This document shows, piece after piece, positions 45,958-57,420 of a stretch of DNA of 64,000 nucleotides; the stretch's first letter is position 1; each line of letters opens with the position of its first letter. The DNA comes from Roseobacter fucihabitans (lineage in GTDB: Bacteria > Pseudomonadota > Alphaproteobacteria > Rhodobacterales > Rhodobacteraceae): NCBI RefSeq assembly GCF_014337925.2, contig NZ_CP143423.1, positions 1,084,501-1,148,500 of the forward strand. The letters run 5' to 3'. A program made the translations under genes and the position numbers. Under the pieces are notes generated by a model. It saw only the letters and a program-made list of their open reading frames with translations. It did no database searches and was not told the origin of the DNA.

Positions 45958-47390
45958 GCCTTTGGACATCCAAGGAAGCCGCCGCCGCAACGGCTGGGCG
46001 CGCACAAGGGGATTGGGTCGCAACCGGCGTGTCGATTGATACCCGCACGCTTGCGCCCGGCGATCTGTTTGTCGCGCTGAAAGACCAGCGCGACGGGCAT
46101 GAATTCGTCGCGCAGGCACTGGAAAAAGGGGCTGCGGCGGCGCTGGTGGATCACGTGCCTGAGGGTGTGGCCGAGGATGCGCCTCTGCTGATCGTGCCTG
46201 ATGTATTGGCCGGGCTGGAGGCTCTGGGCCGGGCCGGGCGCGCGCGTATGAGCGGCATGGTCGTCGCCGTGACGGGCAGCGTCGGGAAGACCTCCACCAA
46301 GGAGATGTTGCTGGAAATGCTCGCAGCACAGGGACGCACCCACGCTTCCGTGGCCAGCTACAACAACCACTGGGGTGTGCCGCTGACGCTGGCGCGCATG
46401 CCACAGGACACGGAATTCGCCGTGATAGAGATCGGCATGAACCACCCCGGCGAAATCGCCCCGCTGGCAAAAATGGCGCGTCCGCATGTGGCGCTGGTCA
46501 CGACGGTGGCGGCGGCGCATCTGGAGGCTTTTGAGGATATCACCGGCATCGCCGTGGAAAAGGCCGCGATCTTTGAGGGGGTCGAACCCGGCGGCATCGC
46601 GATCCTGAACGCGGATGTCGAAACCGCTGCGATCCTGATGGCAAAGGCGCTGGATTGCAAACTGCGCGACATCAGCTTTGGCGCGGAAGGCCATGATTTC
46701 AAACTCATCCGCGCCGATTTGCGCGATGATACCACGGTGGTGCAGGCCCAGATGGGCGCGGAGCCCTTGCTGTTCAAAATTGCCTCACCGGGGCGTCATT
46801 TTGCGATGAACGGATTGGGGGCGCTTGCCGTCATGGCGGCGCTGCGCACGGATATGGCGCTGGCGGTGGGCGCGCTGGGGCGCTGGCGACCCTATAAGGG
46901 GCGCGGTCAACGCGAACGCATTTATCTGGATGTGGTTGATACCAGCCTGACGCTCGATTTGATTGATGACAGTTATAACGCCAATCCCACTTCCATGGCG
47001 GCAGCACTTGAGGTGCTGGCGGCGGCTCCCGTCATGAATGATATGGGGCGCGTCTCCAAGGGGCGACGCATCGCGTTTCTGGGCGATATGAAAGAACTCG
47101 GCTCGGATGAAATTGCCCTTCATGCAGGCCTCGCACATCTGCCGAGCCTGCAAAGCCTTGATAAGGTGCATTGCATCGGGCCGCTGATGCGCGCGCTTTA
47201 TGATCTGTTGCCCGAGGTGCAGCGCGGCGAGTGGTTCGCGACCGCCCAAGAGGCCCTGCCCAAACTCAAGCGCGCGCTGGACAGTGGTGATGTGGTTCTG
47301 GCCAAAGGCTCCTTGAGCATGAAACTTGGTCTGATCGTTGACGCGATCCGCAAAATGGGACATGCCCCGCTCAATATCGAAGAAGGATAA
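45954..47390 (+). CDS. murF: UDP-MurNAc-tripeptide:D-Ala-D-Ala ligase MurF
   Basis: The 478-residue ligase has GVSIDTRTLAPGDLFVAL, the P-loop VAVTGSVGKTSTKEMLL, FAVIEIGMNHPGEI and DDSYNANPTSMAAAL, which are typical of MurF. It adds D-Ala-D-Ala (made by Ddl) to complete the pentapeptide. It overlaps murE and is followed by mraY after three bases. Confidence 0.96.
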   Translation: MSLWTSKEAAAATAGRAQGDWVATGVSIDTRTLAPGDLFVALKDQRDGHEFVAQALEKGAAAALVDHVPEGVAEDAPLLIVPDVLAGLEALGRAGRARMSGMVVAVTGSVGKTSTKEMLLEMLAAQGRTHASVASYNNHWGVPLTLARMPQDTEFAVIEIGMNHPGEIAPLAKMARPHVALVTTVAAAHLEAFEDITGIAVEKAAIFEGVEPGGIAILNADVETAAILMAKALDCKLRDISFGAEGHDFKLIRADLRDDTTVVQAQMGAEPLLFKIASPGRHFAMNGLGALAVMAALRTDMALAVGALGRWRPYKGRGQRERIYLDVVDTSLTLDLIDDSYNANPTSMAAALEVLAAAPVMNDMGRVSKGRRIAFLGDMKELGSDEIALHAGLAHLPSLQSLDKVHCIGPLMRALYDLLPEVQRGEWFATAQEALPKLKRALDSGDVVLAKGSLSMKLGLIVDAIRKMGHAPLNIEEG

Positions 47391-47393
47391 CGG

Positions 47394-48476
47394 ATGCTCT
47401 ATTGGCTCACGCTGCTGTCGGACGGGGGGGATTTCTTCAATCTCTTTCGCTACATTACGTTCCGCGCAGGCGGGGCGTTTTTGACGGCATTGGTGTTCGG
47501 GTTTCTGTTTGGCAAACCGCTGATTGCAGTGTTGCGCCGCCGGCAGGGCAAGGGCCAACCCATCCGCGGGGACGGTCCCGAAAGCCATTTCGTCAAGGCG
47601 GGCACCCCGACCATGGGCGGGCTGTTGATCGTGGGGGCGCTTTTGACCTCAACCCTGCTCTGGGCGCGGCTGGACAACCCCTTCATCTGGATCGTGCTTT
47701 TTGTGACCATGTCCTTTGCCGCCATCGGCTTCATGGATGATTACGCAAAGGTCTCCAAACAAACCACGGCGGGGGTGCCAGGGCGCGTGCGCTTGCTGCT
47801 GGGCCTGATCATCGCGGCAATTGCGGGTTTCTGGGCCGCGCAATACCATCCCGAAGCGCTGCACAACCGGCTCGCCCTGCCGGTCTTCAAGGACACGCTG
47901 ATCAATTTGGGTTATCTTTTTGTCCCCTTCTCGATCATCGTGATCGTCGGATCGGCCAATGCGGTGAACCTCACGGACGGCCTTGATGGGCTTGCGATTA
48001 TGCCGGTGATGATTGCCGCCGGAACGCTCGGCGTGATCGCCTATGCGGTCGGTCGTGTGGATTTCACCGAATATCTGGATGTGCATTACGTGCCGGGGAC
48101 GGGCGAAATCCTGATCTTCACCGCCGGGATATTTGGCGGGGGGCTGGGATTCCTGTGGTATAACGCGCCCCCTGCGGCGGTTTTCATGGGCGATACCGGG
48201 TCCTTGGCCCTGGGCGGTGCCCTGGGTGCGATCGCGGTCAGCACCAAGCACGAGATCGTCCTGGCCATTGTCGGCGGGCTGTTCGTGGTCGAGGCATTGA
48301 GTGTCATTATTCAGGTGCTTTATTTCAAAAAGACCGGCAAACGGGTGTTTCTGATGGCCCCGATACACCATCACTACGAGAAAAAGGGCTGGGCGGAGAG
48401 CACCATCGTCATCCGTTTCTGGATCATCTCGCTGATCCTGGCGATGATCGGGCTGGCGACCTTGAAGGTGCGCTGA
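47394..48476 (+). CDS. mraY: Phospho-MurNAc-pentapeptide translocase MraY
   Basis: The 360-residue membrane protein has about ten membrane segments and the conserved [31 protein letters not shown] and [12 protein letters not shown] stretches with the catalytic Asp residues. It transfers phospho-MurNAc-pentapeptide to undecaprenyl phosphate, making lipid I. A 224-base gap follows before murD. Confidence 0.96.
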   Translation: MLYWLTLLSDGGDFFNLFRYITFRAGGAFLTALVFGFLFGKPLIAVLRRRQGKGQPIRGDGPESHFVKAGTPTMGGLLIVGALLTSTLLWARLDNPFIWIVLFVTMSFAAIGFMDDYAKVSKQTTAGVPGRVRLLLGLIIAAIAGFWAAQYHPEALHNRLALPVFKDTLINLGYLFVPFSIIVIVGSANAVNLTDGLDGLAIMPVMIAAGTLGVIAYAVGRVDFTEYLDVHYVPGTGEILIFTAGIFGGGLGFLWYNAPPAAVFMGDTGSLALGGALGAIAVSTKHEIVLAIVGGLFVVEALSVIIQVLYFKKTGKRVFLMAPIHHHYEKKGWAESTIVIRFWIISLILAMIGLATLKVR

Positions 48477-48700
48477 GGGCCACCATCGGCCCATCATCCC
48501 AACGCGGTCTGCTTTTGGTCCCGCAGACGTTTTGAGGTCGGCTGCATCCATTGGCCGGTGATAAAACGCACCCGCCGCCCATAAGCACCATGCCTTTCAC
48601 TCCGGTTTACGGCCTTCATAGGGGGGTGCGCGTCGGAACCACCTTGCCCCCGACGGGCCGGGGCGGCACTGTCCGCCCTGCGATAAGAAGGAGAGCCCGC
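48477..48700 (+). other. Gap between mraY and murD with GC-rich stem-loops
   Basis: No gene is seen. A GTCTGC/GCAGAC stem-loop lies near 48507-48529 and a GGGCGG/CCGCCC stem-loop lies near 48660-48677. The gap is unusually long for this otherwise compact cluster and may carry a promoter or attenuator for murD. Confidence 0.35.
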
Positions 48701-50092
48701 GTGATTCCGGTTAGAGGTTTGCAAGGTCAAAAAATCGCTGTTCTGGGCCTGGGTCGCTCGGGTCTGAGTGCGGCGCGTGCTTTGGTGGCGGGGGATGCGA
48801 CGCCCATCTGCTGGGATGATACCCCTGCCGCGCGCGAAAAGGCCGAGGCCGAAGGGTTTACCTGTCTGGCCCTGCGCGACCCGCATGATTTTGACGATAT
48901 TGCCCGGCTGATCGTCAGCCCCGGCATTGCGCATCTTTATCCCACGCCCAACCCAATGGTGGACGCCGCCCTGCGCGCGGGCGTGCCGGTGGACAATGAC
49001 ATCGGCCTGTTTTTTCAGTCCTTTGCCACGCAGGAATGGGATAATTTTGACACCGCGCCGCGAGTCATTGCTGTGACCGGATCGAATGGGAAATCGACGA
49101 CCTCCGCGCTGATCCACCACATTTTGACAACGGTGAACAGACCGTGCCAACTTGCGGGGAACATCGGGCGCGGTGTTCTGGATATTGATCCGGCCATCGA
49201 CGGCGAGGTCGTGGTGTTGGAGCTGTCGAGTTATCAGACGGACCTTGCGCGCAGCCTGACGCCGGATATTGCCGTTTTCACCAACCTTTCGCCGGATCAT
49301 CTGGACCGCCATGCCGGGATCGGGGGGTATTTTGCCGCCAAAAGACGGCTGTTTGCCGAAGGTGGGCCGGACCGGGCGATCATTGGTGTGGATGAACCCG
49401 AAGGGCGCTATTTGGCCGGGCAATTGGCGGAAGGGCGCGCAGATGACCGGGTGATCCGGATCTCGGTTGCCGAAAAGCTCGCCGGGCCGGGGTGGCAGGT
49501 CTTTGCACGCAAGGGGTTTCTGTCCGAATACCGCAAGGGGAAACAGGCCGCGTCCATCGATTTACGCGCGGTGCCGGGGTTGCCGGGGGCGCATAATCAT
49601 CAAAACGCCTGCGCCGCCTATGCCGCTTGTCGCGCGCTTGGTCTTGCCCCCCGCGTCATTGAGGCCGCGTTTCACAGCTTCGCAGGTCTGCCCCATCGCA
49701 GCCAGCTGGTGGGCGAAAAGGACGGCGTGCGGTTTGTGAACGACAGCAAGGCGACCAATGTGGATGCGGCGGCAAAGGCTCTGTCGGCGTTTCAGCACGT
49801 GCGTTGGATTTGCGGTGGCTTGGAGAAGGAAGGCGGGTTGGCGGAGCTTGGCGCGGCATCAAGCGTGCGCAAGGCCTATGTGATCGGGCGCGAGGCCGCG
49901 CATTTCGCGATGCAACTGCCTGTGGAGGCGGAGATTTGTACCACCATGGAGGCGGCCGTCGCGCAGGCGGTGGCACAGGCCGAACCGGGGGATGTGATCC
50001 TTTTGGCCCCTGCCGCGGCGAGCTTTGATCAATATGACAATTTCGAAAAACGCGGGGATGATTTCGTCGCACAGGTGCAGAAATACCTCTGA
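48701..50092 (+). CDS. murD: UDP-MurNAc-L-Ala:D-Glu ligase MurD
   Basis: The 463-residue ligase begins with GTG preceded by AAGGAGAG. It has [18 protein letters not shown], the P-loop [36 protein letters not shown] and FVNDSKATN. It adds D-glutamate to UDP-MurNAc-L-Ala. The frame is open to 48551, but the GTG at 48701 has the best ribosome site and gives the family start. Downstream the gene converges on the minus-strand flavoprotein. Confidence 0.95.
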   Translation: MIPVRGLQGQKIAVLGLGRSGLSAARALVAGDATPICWDDTPAAREKAEAEGFTCLALRDPHDFDDIARLIVSPGIAHLYPTPNPMVDAALRAGVPVDNDIGLFFQSFATQEWDNFDTAPRVIAVTGSNGKSTTSALIHHILTTVNRPCQLAGNIGRGVLDIDPAIDGEVVVLELSSYQTDLARSLTPDIAVFTNLSPDHLDRHAGIGGYFAAKRRLFAEGGPDRAIIGVDEPEGRYLAGQLAEGRADDRVIRISVAEKLAGPGWQVFARKGFLSEYRKGKQAASIDLRAVPGLPGAHNHQNACAAYAACRALGLAPRVIEAAFHSFAGLPHRSQLVGEKDGVRFVNDSKATNVDAAAKALSAFQHVRWICGGLEKEGGLAELGAASSVRKAYVIGREAAHFAMQLPVEAEICTTMEAAVAQAVAQAEPGDVILLAPAAASFDQYDNFEKRGDDFVAQVQKYL

Positions 50093-50104
50093 GGGGCGTC
50101 GTCC

Positions 50105-51280
50105 TTATTGGGTCAGTGCCGCCGCCGCCGCCATGGCCGAGGACCACGCCCATTGGAAATTATACCCGCCAAGCCAGCCCGTGACATCCACCGCTTCGCC
50201 GATGAAATAGAGCCCCGGCACTGCCGTCACCTGCATGGTTTTTGCCGAGAGCGCATTGGTATCAATGCCGCCCAATGTGACTTCGGCTGTGCGGTAGCCT
50301 TCGGTGCCGGTCGGGGTCAGCGACCAGGCCGACAGGCTCTTGCAGATTTCAGCCAATCTGGTGTCAGACTGATCCGCCAGATTGCCCTTGAGGTCGGTTT
50401 GTGTCGCCAGAAAATCCACCAATCGCCCGGGCAGATGGTGCGATAATTCGGTGGTCAGGTTGCGCCGCCCCGACGTCGCGCGCTGGCTGCGCAAAGCGTC
50501 ATAGAGATTTTGATGCGGTGCAAGGTTCACGCTGATCGCCTCGCCCTCGCGCCAATAGGAGGAGGCTTGCAGCACCGCCGGTCCCGACAGGCCGCGATGC
50601 GTGAACAATAGCGCCTCGTCAAAACTCGTCTGCCCGGCAGTGATACGCGCATCCGTGGCAACCCCTGCAAGCCCAGCAAAGCGTTCCTTGTCAAAGGTAA
50701 ATGGGACCAGCGCGGGGCGCGTCGCTGTCACAGGCACCCTGAATTGCGCTGCCAGATCATAAGCAAGCCCGCTCGCGCCCATCTTGGGAATGGATTTGCC
50801 CCCCGTGGCCACGACCAGATTGCGCGCCGTGACCCTGGTGTCCGCGCCATCACCTGCAAGGGTAAAAGTAAACCCATCGGGTGCCTTTGCAAAGTCGCGC
50901 GCAGTCGTTTGCAAATGCAAATCGACGTTATTTGCCTGCATCAAGCCGCGTAGCATCGCGATGATCTTCTTGGCAGAGGTATCACAGAAAAGCTGGCCCA
51001 ATGTCTTTTCATGCCAGGCAATGCCATGGCGATCCACCAGATCAATAAAATCCCACTGCGTGTACCGGGCCAGCGCGGATTTGGCGAAATGCGGGTTCGC
51101 GGACAGAAATGCATGTGCATCCGTATGCAGGTTGGTGAAATTGCACCGCCCGCCACCGGAGATGCGGATTTTCTCGCCCGGCGCGCGGGCATGATCGACA
51201 ATCAACACGCGCCCGCTGGCATGGGCCGCACACATCATACCGGCGGCCCCGGCCCCAATAATTGCTGTATCAACTTTCAT
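50105..51280 (-). CDS. HI0933-type FAD-dependent oxidoreductase
   Basis: The 391-residue flavoprotein starts MKVDTAIIGAGAAGMMCAAH (FAD-binding GxGxxG), has GEKIRISGGGRCNFTN, the GGKSIPKMGASGLAYDLA segment and the C-terminal GGYNFQWAWSSAMAAA. These are typical of the HI0933/YhiN family, whose substrate is not known. The frame is open nine codons further to 51307. It sits on the opposite strand inside the dcw cluster, between murD and ftsW, dividing that operon. Confidence 0.92.
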   Translation of the reverse strand: MKVDTAIIGAGAAGMMCAAHASGRVLIVDHARAPGEKIRISGGGRCNFTNLHTDAHAFLSANPHFAKSALARYTQWDFIDLVDRHGIAWHEKTLGQLFCDTSAKKIIAMLRGLMQANNVDLHLQTTARDFAKAPDGFTFTLAGDGADTRVTARNLVVATGGKSIPKMGASGLAYDLAAQFRVPVTATRPALVPFTFDKERFAGLAGVATDARITAGQTSFDEALLFTHRGLSGPAVLQASSYWREGEAISVNLAPHQNLYDALRSQRATSGRRNLTTELSHHLPGRLVDFLATQTDLKGNLADQSDTRLAEICKSLSAWSLTPTGTEGYRTAEVTLGGIDTNALSAKTMQVTAVPGLYFIGEAVDVTGWLGGYNFQWAWSSAMAAAAALTQ

Positions 51281-51415
51281 CGCGTTCCACTGGCGCGAAT
51301 TGCACAAAATGGCAAGTCTCAGGCTGGCGTTATGGATGTTTTCGCGCTACTATATCCTCGGCAGACCCCGAAAAGGGGCGCATCGAGGCAGTGTAGTTAT
51401 CCAAGGCAGGCACCC

Positions 51416-52585
51416 ATGACAGAAATGGTCTATGGCGCAGTTCCGGTTCGCGATGGTGAACCGATCCTCCCCAAATGGTGGCGGACCATCGACAAATGGG
51501 CGATGTCCTGCATCTTGATCTTATTTGCGATCGGCCTTTTACTCGGGCTTGCGGCTTCGCCACCGCTTGCCGCCAAGAATGGGTTTGAGCCCTTCCACTA
51601 CGTCCAGCGACAGGCGCTATTTGGCAGCCTGGCGCTCATCGCGATGATCCTGACCTCGATGATGTCGCCCGTGCTCGTACGGCGTCTGGCGGTTCTGGGG
51701 TTTATCGTGGCTTTTATTGCGCTGGCGCTTTTGCCTTTCTTCGGGACGGATTTCGGCAAGGGGGCGGTGCGGTGGTATGGTCTGGGGTTTGCCTCAATCC
51801 AGCCGTCGGAGTTCCTCAAGCCGGGGTTCGTGATTGTCGCGGCCTGGATGATGGCGGCGTCCTCGGAATTGAACGGACCACCGGGCAAGACATGGTCCTT
51901 TGCGCTTTGCATGGCGATTGTGATGATGTTGATCCTGCAACCGGATTTTGGTCAGGCCTGTCTGGTTCTGTTCTCCTGGGGGGTGATGTATTTCGTGGCG
52001 GGTGCACCGTTGATCCTCTTGGTGGGCATGGCCGCTCTGGTGGTTTTTGGCGGCACTATCGCCTATTCAAACTCGGAACATTTCGCGCGCCGCATTGACG
52101 GATTTCTGAGCCCGGATATCGACCCGCGCACGCAGCTTGGATATGCGACAAACGCCATTCAGGAGGGCGGTTTTTTTGGCGTTGGGGTCGGCGAGGGACA
52201 GGTCAAATGGTCCCTGCCGGATGCGCATACGGATTTCATCATCGCTGTGGCCGCCGAGGAATACGGGCTGATCCTCGTGCTGGTCATCATCGCGCTTTAT
52301 GGCACCATCGTGGTGCGCTCGCTGTTGCGGCTGATGCGTGAACGCGACCCGTTTATCCGGCTGGCGGGCACCGGTTTGGTGTGCACCCTTGGCGTGCAGG
52401 CCATGATCAATATGGGCGTGGCGGTGCGGCTGCTGCCGGCCAAAGGCATGACGCTGCCGTTTGTCAGCTATGGCGGCTCCTCGATCATCGCCAGCGGGAT
52501 CGCAGTGGGCATGTTGCTTGCGTTTTCGCGCACTCGCCCTCAGGGTGAAATCAGTGATCTTCTGGCGCGTGGACGGGTGAAATGA
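51416..52585 (+). CDS. ftsW: Septal peptidoglycan glycosyltransferase FtsW
   Basis: The 389-residue SEDS protein has about ten membrane segments. It contains [45 protein letters not shown] and [10 protein letters not shown], including the conserved Asp used in polymerisation. The frame is open to 51011, but [14 protein letters not shown] at 51416 is the family-like start. Since the upstream neighbour is divergent, ftsW must have its own promoter in the 135-base gap. It overlaps murG by four bases. Confidence 0.95.
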   Translation: MTEMVYGAVPVRDGEPILPKWWRTIDKWAMSCILILFAIGLLLGLAASPPLAAKNGFEPFHYVQRQALFGSLALIAMILTSMMSPVLVRRLAVLGFIVAFIALALLPFFGTDFGKGAVRWYGLGFASIQPSEFLKPGFVIVAAWMMAASSELNGPPGKTWSFALCMAIVMMLILQPDFGQACLVLFSWGVMYFVAGAPLILLVGMAALVVFGGTIAYSNSEHFARRIDGFLSPDIDPRTQLGYATNAIQEGGFFGVGVGEGQVKWSLPDAHTDFIIAVAAEEYGLILVLVIIALYGTIVVRSLLRLMRERDPFIRLAGTGLVCTLGVQAMINMGVAVRLLPAKGMTLPFVSYGGSSIIASGIAVGMLLAFSRTRPQGEISDLLARGRVK

Positions 52586-53685
52586 GCAAACAACCGCTTC
52601 TTTTGATCGCAGCGGGGGGGACGGGCGGTCATATGTTTCCGGCCCAGGCGCTGGCGGAGATGATGATCGCGCGCGGCTGGCGCGTGAAGCTGTCCACCGA
52701 CGCGCGCGGCGCGCGCTACACGCAGGGCTTTCCCGAAACCACCGAGATCGCGCAGATCAGCAGCGCAACCTTTGCGCGCGGCGGTATTCTGGCCAAAGCC
52801 ATCGTGGCACCCAAAATCCTCGCCGGTACAGTCAGCGCGCTTTGGGTATTCTTGCGGCACAAGCCGGACGTCGTGATCGGTTTTGGCGGTTATCCCACCA
52901 TTCCGGCGCTTTGTGCGGCTTATCTGTTGAAGCTGCCGCGCATGATTCACGAACAAAACGGCGTTTTGGGGCGTGTGAACAAGGCGTTTGTCGGTAAGGT
53001 CGATGCCATCGCCTGTGGGACATGGCCCACCGATCTGCCTGAGGGGGTTGAAGGCCACCACACCGGCAACCCCGTGCGCCGCGCCATTCTGGACCGCGCG
53101 GAGGCGGGGTATATTTCGCCAGGCGATTATCCGATGGAACTGTTGGTGATCGGCGGCAGTCAGGGGGCCAGTATCCTGAGCGACGTGATCCCGCCCGCGA
53201 TTGCCGGTTTGCCGATGAACATGCTGCGTAACATCCGTGTGAGCCATCAGGCGCGCGAAGAAGACCTCGAACGTGTCGCGACGTTTTATGCGGATAACGG
53301 TATCAACGCAGATGTGCAGACATTTTTTCAGGACGTCCCGCGCCGCATGACCGAAGCTCAATTGGTCATCAGCCGTGCCGGGGCCTCTTCGGTTGCTGAT
53401 CTGTCGGTGATCGGGCGCCCCTCCATTCTGATCCCCTATGCGGCTGCGACGGGGGATCATCAAACCGCCAATGCGCGCGGGTTGGTGGAGGCGGGCGGCG
53501 CGATTCTAGTGCCCGAAAGCAGGTTGAATGTAGAGGCCGTTACGCAACAGATCTTTTCCGTGCTGGACAATCCCGAAGGGGCCATGCAAATGGCCCGCTC
53601 TGCCGCGTTATTCGGCAGGCCCGATGCGACGCAGGATCTGGCGCAGATGGTCGAACAGCTGGCGAATAGGGGACAACAGGCATGA
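52582..53685 (+). CDS. murG: UDP-GlcNAc:lipid I GlcNAc-transferase MurG
   Basis: The 367-residue GT28 enzyme has [60 protein letters not shown] and [13 protein letters not shown]. It makes lipid II on the inner face of the membrane. Overlaps of four bases join it to ftsW and murC. Confidence 0.96.
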   Translation: MSKQPLLLIAAGGTGGHMFPAQALAEMMIARGWRVKLSTDARGARYTQGFPETTEIAQISSATFARGGILAKAIVAPKILAGTVSALWVFLRHKPDVVIGFGGYPTIPALCAAYLLKLPRMIHEQNGVLGRVNKAFVGKVDAIACGTWPTDLPEGVEGHHTGNPVRRAILDRAEAGYISPGDYPMELLVIGGSQGASILSDVIPPAIAGLPMNMLRNIRVSHQAREEDLERVATFYADNGINADVQTFFQDVPRRMTEAQLVISRAGASSVADLSVIGRPSILIPYAAATGDHQTANARGLVEAGGAILVPESRLNVEAVTQQIFSVLDNPEGAMQMARSAALFGRPDATQDLAQMVEQLANRGQQA

Positions 53686-55088
53686 GTGCGGCGACAAAAC
53701 TTCCCGGCGACGTCGGGCCGATCCATTTTGTTGGGATCGGTGGCATCGGCATGTCCGGAATTGCCGAAGTGCTGCTCAATCACGGCTATACGGTGCAGGG
53801 CTCGGACCTGAAATCCACGCCCATCACCAAACGTCTGGAAGAGCTTGGCGCGCATGTGTTTGAGGGCCAGCGCGCCGAAAACATCGCCAACGCCGAAGTG
53901 GTAGTGATTTCCAGCGCGATCAAGCCGGGCAATGCGGAACTGGATGCGGCACGTCTTGGTGGCTTGCCGATCGTGCGGCGCGCGGAAATGCTGGCCGAAC
54001 TGATGCGGCTCAAATCCAACATCGCCGTGGCCGGAACCCATGGCAAGACGACAACCACGACGATGGTGGCGACCCTGCTGGATGCGGGCGATTTCGACCC
54101 CACGGTGGTGAACGGCGGCATCATCCACGCCTATGGTTCAAACGCGCGCGCGGGCGAGGGCGAGTGGATGGTGGTGGAGGCAGATGAGAGCGACGGGACG
54201 TTCAATCGTCTGCCCGCGACCATTGCCATCGTCACCAACATCGACCCCGAACATATGGAACATTGGGGCGATTTCGACAGGCTGCGCCAAGGTTTCCTCG
54301 ATTTTGTCTCCAACATCCCGTTTTACGGGGTCGCCGTGTGCAATACTGACCACGCTGAGGTGCAGGCGCTGGTGGGTAAAATCACTGACCGGCGCGTTGT
54401 GACCTACGGGTTCAATGCGCAGGCCGATGTGCGGGCGGTGAACCTGACGTATAAAAACGGTGTGGCGCATTTTGACGTGGCGTTGCAGGCCGAAGGCATC
54501 ATGATCGAGGGCTGCACCTTGCCGATGCCGGGGGATCACAATGTTTCCAACGCTTTATCGGCCATCGCCGTGGCGCGGCATCTGGGCATGAAGGGCGAGC
54601 AGATCCGGGACGCGCTGGCGAATTTCGGCGGCGTTAACCGTCGCTTTACCCGTGTGGGCGAAATTGACGGGGTGACGATCATCGATGATTACGGGCACCA
54701 TCCGGTGGAAATCGCCGCTGTGCTGAAAGCCGCGCGCCAGGCCACAGAAGGGCGCGTGATCGCCGTGCATCAGCCGCACCGTTATTCCCGCTTGTCCGAT
54801 CTGTTTGAGGATTTCTGTGGCTGTTTCAACGACGCGGATGTTGTCGGCATTGCCGAGGTTTACGCCGCGGGTGAAGACCCGATTGAGGGGGCTAGCCGGG
54901 ATGATCTGGTGGCGGGTCTGATCCGTCACGGTCACCGTCATGCGCGCGCCGTTGTGGGGGAGGACGATCTGGAGCGCCTTGTGCGCGAGCAGGCGCGCCC
55001 CGGCGATATGGTGGTCTGCCTTGGTGCCGGGACCATCAGCGCCTGGGCCAATGGCCTGCCTGATAGACTGCAAAAGGGAGCCGCGTAG
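53682..55088 (+). CDS. murC: UDP-MurNAc:L-Ala ligase MurC
   Basis: The 468-residue ligase has [40 protein letters not shown] and the C-terminal [18 protein letters not shown]. It starts the stem peptide by adding L-alanine. It overlaps murG by four bases and is followed by a 118-base gap before the DUF2484 gene. Confidence 0.96.
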   Translation: MSAATKLPGDVGPIHFVGIGGIGMSGIAEVLLNHGYTVQGSDLKSTPITKRLEELGAHVFEGQRAENIANAEVVVISSAIKPGNAELDAARLGGLPIVRRAEMLAELMRLKSNIAVAGTHGKTTTTTMVATLLDAGDFDPTVVNGGIIHAYGSNARAGEGEWMVVEADESDGTFNRLPATIAIVTNIDPEHMEHWGDFDRLRQGFLDFVSNIPFYGVAVCNTDHAEVQALVGKITDRRVVTYGFNAQADVRAVNLTYKNGVAHFDVALQAEGIMIEGCTLPMPGDHNVSNALSAIAVARHLGMKGEQIRDALANFGGVNRRFTRVGEIDGVTIIDDYGHHPVEIAAVLKAARQATEGRVIAVHQPHRYSRLSDLFEDFCGCFNDADVVGIAEVYAAGEDPIEGASRDDLVAGLIRHGHRHARAVVGEDDLERLVREQARPGDMVVCLGAGTISAWANGLPDRLQKGAA

Positions 55089-55206
55089 TGGCCTTTCAAA
55101 ACCGCTATCCTTGTATTATCACGGTATTGCGAAACGGCATGAGCGGCCTCAGGGGCGCGCGTCACACCAAGATGGCGTTTGCACCGGTTGGAACGGGGGC
55201 CGCCTT

Positions 55207-55455
55207 ATGAGCCTTGCTCTGACCCTCGCGGCCCTTTGGGTGCTGGCGGCGAATATCCTGGCCATGACGCCGAGCAAGGATAATCACTGGCGCAGGGCTT
55301 ATGCGTTGATTGCACTGGGGATTCCGATTGTCGGGCTGGTGACATGGCATCACGGTCCCTGGATCGGGATGCTGGTGATGGCGGGCGGTGTGTCCGTCCT
55401 GCGCTGGCCAGTGGTTTACTTCGGCCGCTGGATCAAACGTGTGACGCTGCGATAG
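55207..55455 (+). CDS. DUF2484 small membrane protein
   Basis: The 82-residue protein has three hydrophobic segments (LALTLAALWVLAANILAM, AYALIALGIPIVGLVTW and GMLVMAGGVSVLRWPVVYF). It matches DUF2484, a family found at this spot of the dcw cluster in Rhodobacteraceae. Its role is unknown; the fixed position suggests a link to envelope synthesis. It ends nine bases before murB. Confidence 0.78.
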   Translation: MSLALTLAALWVLAANILAMTPSKDNHWRRAYALIALGIPIVGLVTWHHGPWIGMLVMAGGVSVLRWPVVYFGRWIKRVTLR

Positions 55456-55464
55456 GGGTCGGCC

Positions 55465-56382
55465 ATGCAAGACATGCCGCAGGTCCGGGGGCGTCTGACG
55501 CCAAATCGCATCTTGAGCGAGTTGACCTGGCTGCGGGTGGGCGGGCCGGCGGATTGGTTGTTACAGCCTGCGGATATTGACGACCTACGCGATTTCCTGC
55601 GTCAATTGCCGCCCGATGTGGCCGTGTTTCCGATGGGGGTCGGCTCAAACCTGATCGTGCGGGATGGCGGTTTGCGCGCCGTCGTGATCCGTCTGGGCCG
55701 GGGCTTCAACGGTATCGATATCGACGGCGCGCAAGTGCACGCAGGGGCGGCGGCATTGGACGGTCACGTTGCGAAAAAGGCCGCAGATGCGGGGCTTGAT
55801 CTGACGTTCCTGCGCACGATCCCTGGCACAATTGGCGGTGCCGTGCGGATGAACGCGGGCTGTTACGGCAGCTACACCGCGGATGTTGTGCAGGAGGTGC
55901 AGGCGGTGACGCGCGCGGGCGAGATTGTCACGCTGAGCGCACATGACATGCATTTCGCCTATCGCCAAAGTCAGCTGCCGGAAGGGTGGATCGTGACGCG
56001 CGCGACCCTCAAGGCACCCGTTGAAGCGCCCGACGTATTGCACGCGCGCATGGCCGAGCAGATCGCCAAACGCGATGCCACCCAGCCGACCAAAGAGCGC
56101 AGCGCCGGGTCGACCTTTCGCAACCCGGCGGGTTTTTCCTCCACGGGGCAGGCCGATGATGTGCATGACCTCAAGGCCTGGAAAGTGATCGAGGATGCGG
56201 GTCTGCGCGGTACGCGCCAGGGCGGGGCGCAGATGAGCGAGAAACACCCTAACTTCCTGATCAATACCGGCGGGGCCACAGCGGCGGATTTGGAGGGATT
56301 GGGCGAAGTGGTGCGAAAAAAGGTTTACGCCCAAAGCGGTATTACGCTAGACTGGGAAATCATGCGCATCGGTGAGAATTAA
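55465..56382 (+). CDS. murB: UDP-N-acetylenolpyruvoylglucosamine reductase MurB
   Basis: The 305-residue flavoenzyme is of type I/II MurB with [45 protein letters not shown] and [12 protein letters not shown] (catalytic Ser), as well as [13 protein letters not shown]. It reduces enolpyruvyl-UDP-GlcNAc to UDP-MurNAc. Its stop codon overlaps a candidate CtrA site. Confidence 0.95.
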   Translation: MQDMPQVRGRLTPNRILSELTWLRVGGPADWLLQPADIDDLRDFLRQLPPDVAVFPMGVGSNLIVRDGGLRAVVIRLGRGFNGIDIDGAQVHAGAAALDGHVAKKAADAGLDLTFLRTIPGTIGGAVRMNAGCYGSYTADVVQEVQAVTRAGEIVTLSAHDMHFAYRQSQLPEGWIVTRATLKAPVEAPDVLHARMAEQIAKRDATQPTKERSAGSTFRNPAGFSSTGQADDVHDLKAWKVIEDAGLRGTRQGGAQMSEKHPNFLINTGGATAADLEGLGEVVRKKVYAQSGITLDWEIMRIGEN

Positions 56383-56394
56383 GGTTCTATTAAC
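56379..56394 (+). promoter_or_regulatory. Putative CtrA-binding site upstream of ddl-ftsQA
   Basis: TTAAGGTTCTATTAAC matches the CtrA consensus TTAA-N7-TTAAC exactly. It overlaps the murB stop codon and lies about 105 bases upstream of ddl. In Caulobacter CtrA controls ftsQA; whether this holds here is inference. Confidence 0.45.
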
Positions 56395-56499
56395 CATAAT
56401 CGCGCCAAAGTGCAGATCGAATAATTGACGGTGAACCGGCATAAAGTCGGACAAAACAACAAATAATAGGGCCGAAACGGCCTGACATGAGGCACCAGA

Positions 56500-57420
56500 G
56501 TGGGTCAGTCGAGCAGGACACCCCGGCGTGTAGCGGTATTGATGGGCGGCCCTTCGGCTGAGCGCGAAGTGTCTTTGTCCAGCGGGCAAGCCTGCGCCGC
56601 CGCTTTGCGCGACGAGGGATATGACGTGATCGAGGTCGATGCGGGCCGCGATCTTTGTGCTGTGCTTGATCAGATCAAACCGGATGCGGTCCTCAACTGC
56701 CTGCATGGACGGTGGGGCGAGGATGGTTGCGTGCAGGGGCTGCTGGAGTGGCAGGGCGTGCCTTACTCACACTCCGGCGTTCTGGCCTCGGCCTTGGCGA
56801 TGGATAAACAACGCAGCAAGGAAGCCTTTGTCGCTGCCGGATTGCCCGTCGTTGAGAGCGTTCTGGCCCCCGCCGATGAGGTGCGCGCGCGTCATGTTAT
56901 GCCCCCGCCTTATGTGGTTAAACCCAACAACGAGGGCTCCTCCGTCGGGGTTTATCTGGTGCACGGTGCGGCCAATGGGCCGCCGCAACTTGCGCCGGAC
57001 ATGCCGCAAGAGGTGATGGTTGAGGCCTTCGCGCCCGGACGTGAATTGACCACCACCGTGATCGGGGATCGCGCCTTGACGGTGACAGATATCCTGACAG
57101 ATGGCTGGTATGATTATGACGCCAAATATAAACCGGGGGGGTCGCGCCATGTGATCCCCGCGCAGATTCCGACCGATATTTTTGACCTCTGCATGGAGTA
57201 TGCCCTGCGCGCGCATGCGGCATTGGGGTGCCGCGGGGTCAGTCGGACGGATTATCGCTGGGATGAAAGCCGCGGCGCTGCGGGTCTGATCCTGCTGGAA
57301 ACCAACACGCAACCGGGCATGACCGCGACCTCGCTGTCGCCTGAACAGGCACAGGCCTGCGGCATGAGTTTCGGTGCGCTTTGCGCCTGGATGGTGGAGG
57401 ACGCCTCATGCGATCGCTGA
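56500..57420 (+). CDS. ddl: D-alanine-D-alanine ligase Ddl
   Basis: The 306-residue ATP-grasp enzyme begins with GTG, with GAGG nine bases upstream. It has [52 protein letters not shown] and the C-terminal [13 protein letters not shown] metal-binding motif. It makes D-Ala-D-Ala for MurF. It overlaps ftsQ by 13 bases. Confidence 0.95.
   Translation: MGQSSRTPRRVAVLMGGPSAEREVSLSSGQACAAALRDEGYDVIEVDAGRDLCAVLDQIKPDAVLNCLHGRWGEDGCVQGLLEWQGVPYSHSGVLASALAMDKQRSKEAFVAAGLPVVESVLAPADEVRARHVMPPPYVVKPNNEGSSVGVYLVHGAANGPPQLAPDMPQEVMVEAFAPGRELTTTVIGDRALTVTDILTDGWYDYDAKYKPGGSRHVIPAQIPTDIFDLCMEYALRAHAALGCRGVSRTDYRWDESRGAAGLILLETNTQPGMTATSLSPEQAQACGMSFGALCAWMVEDASCDR

Noticed and set aside
44374-46470. 698-codon open frame on the minus strand across ftsI, murE and murF
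   Set aside because: It is a mirror of the GC-rich coding strand genes, has arginine-, proline- and histidine-rich composition with no recognisable domain, and overlaps three well-supported genes.
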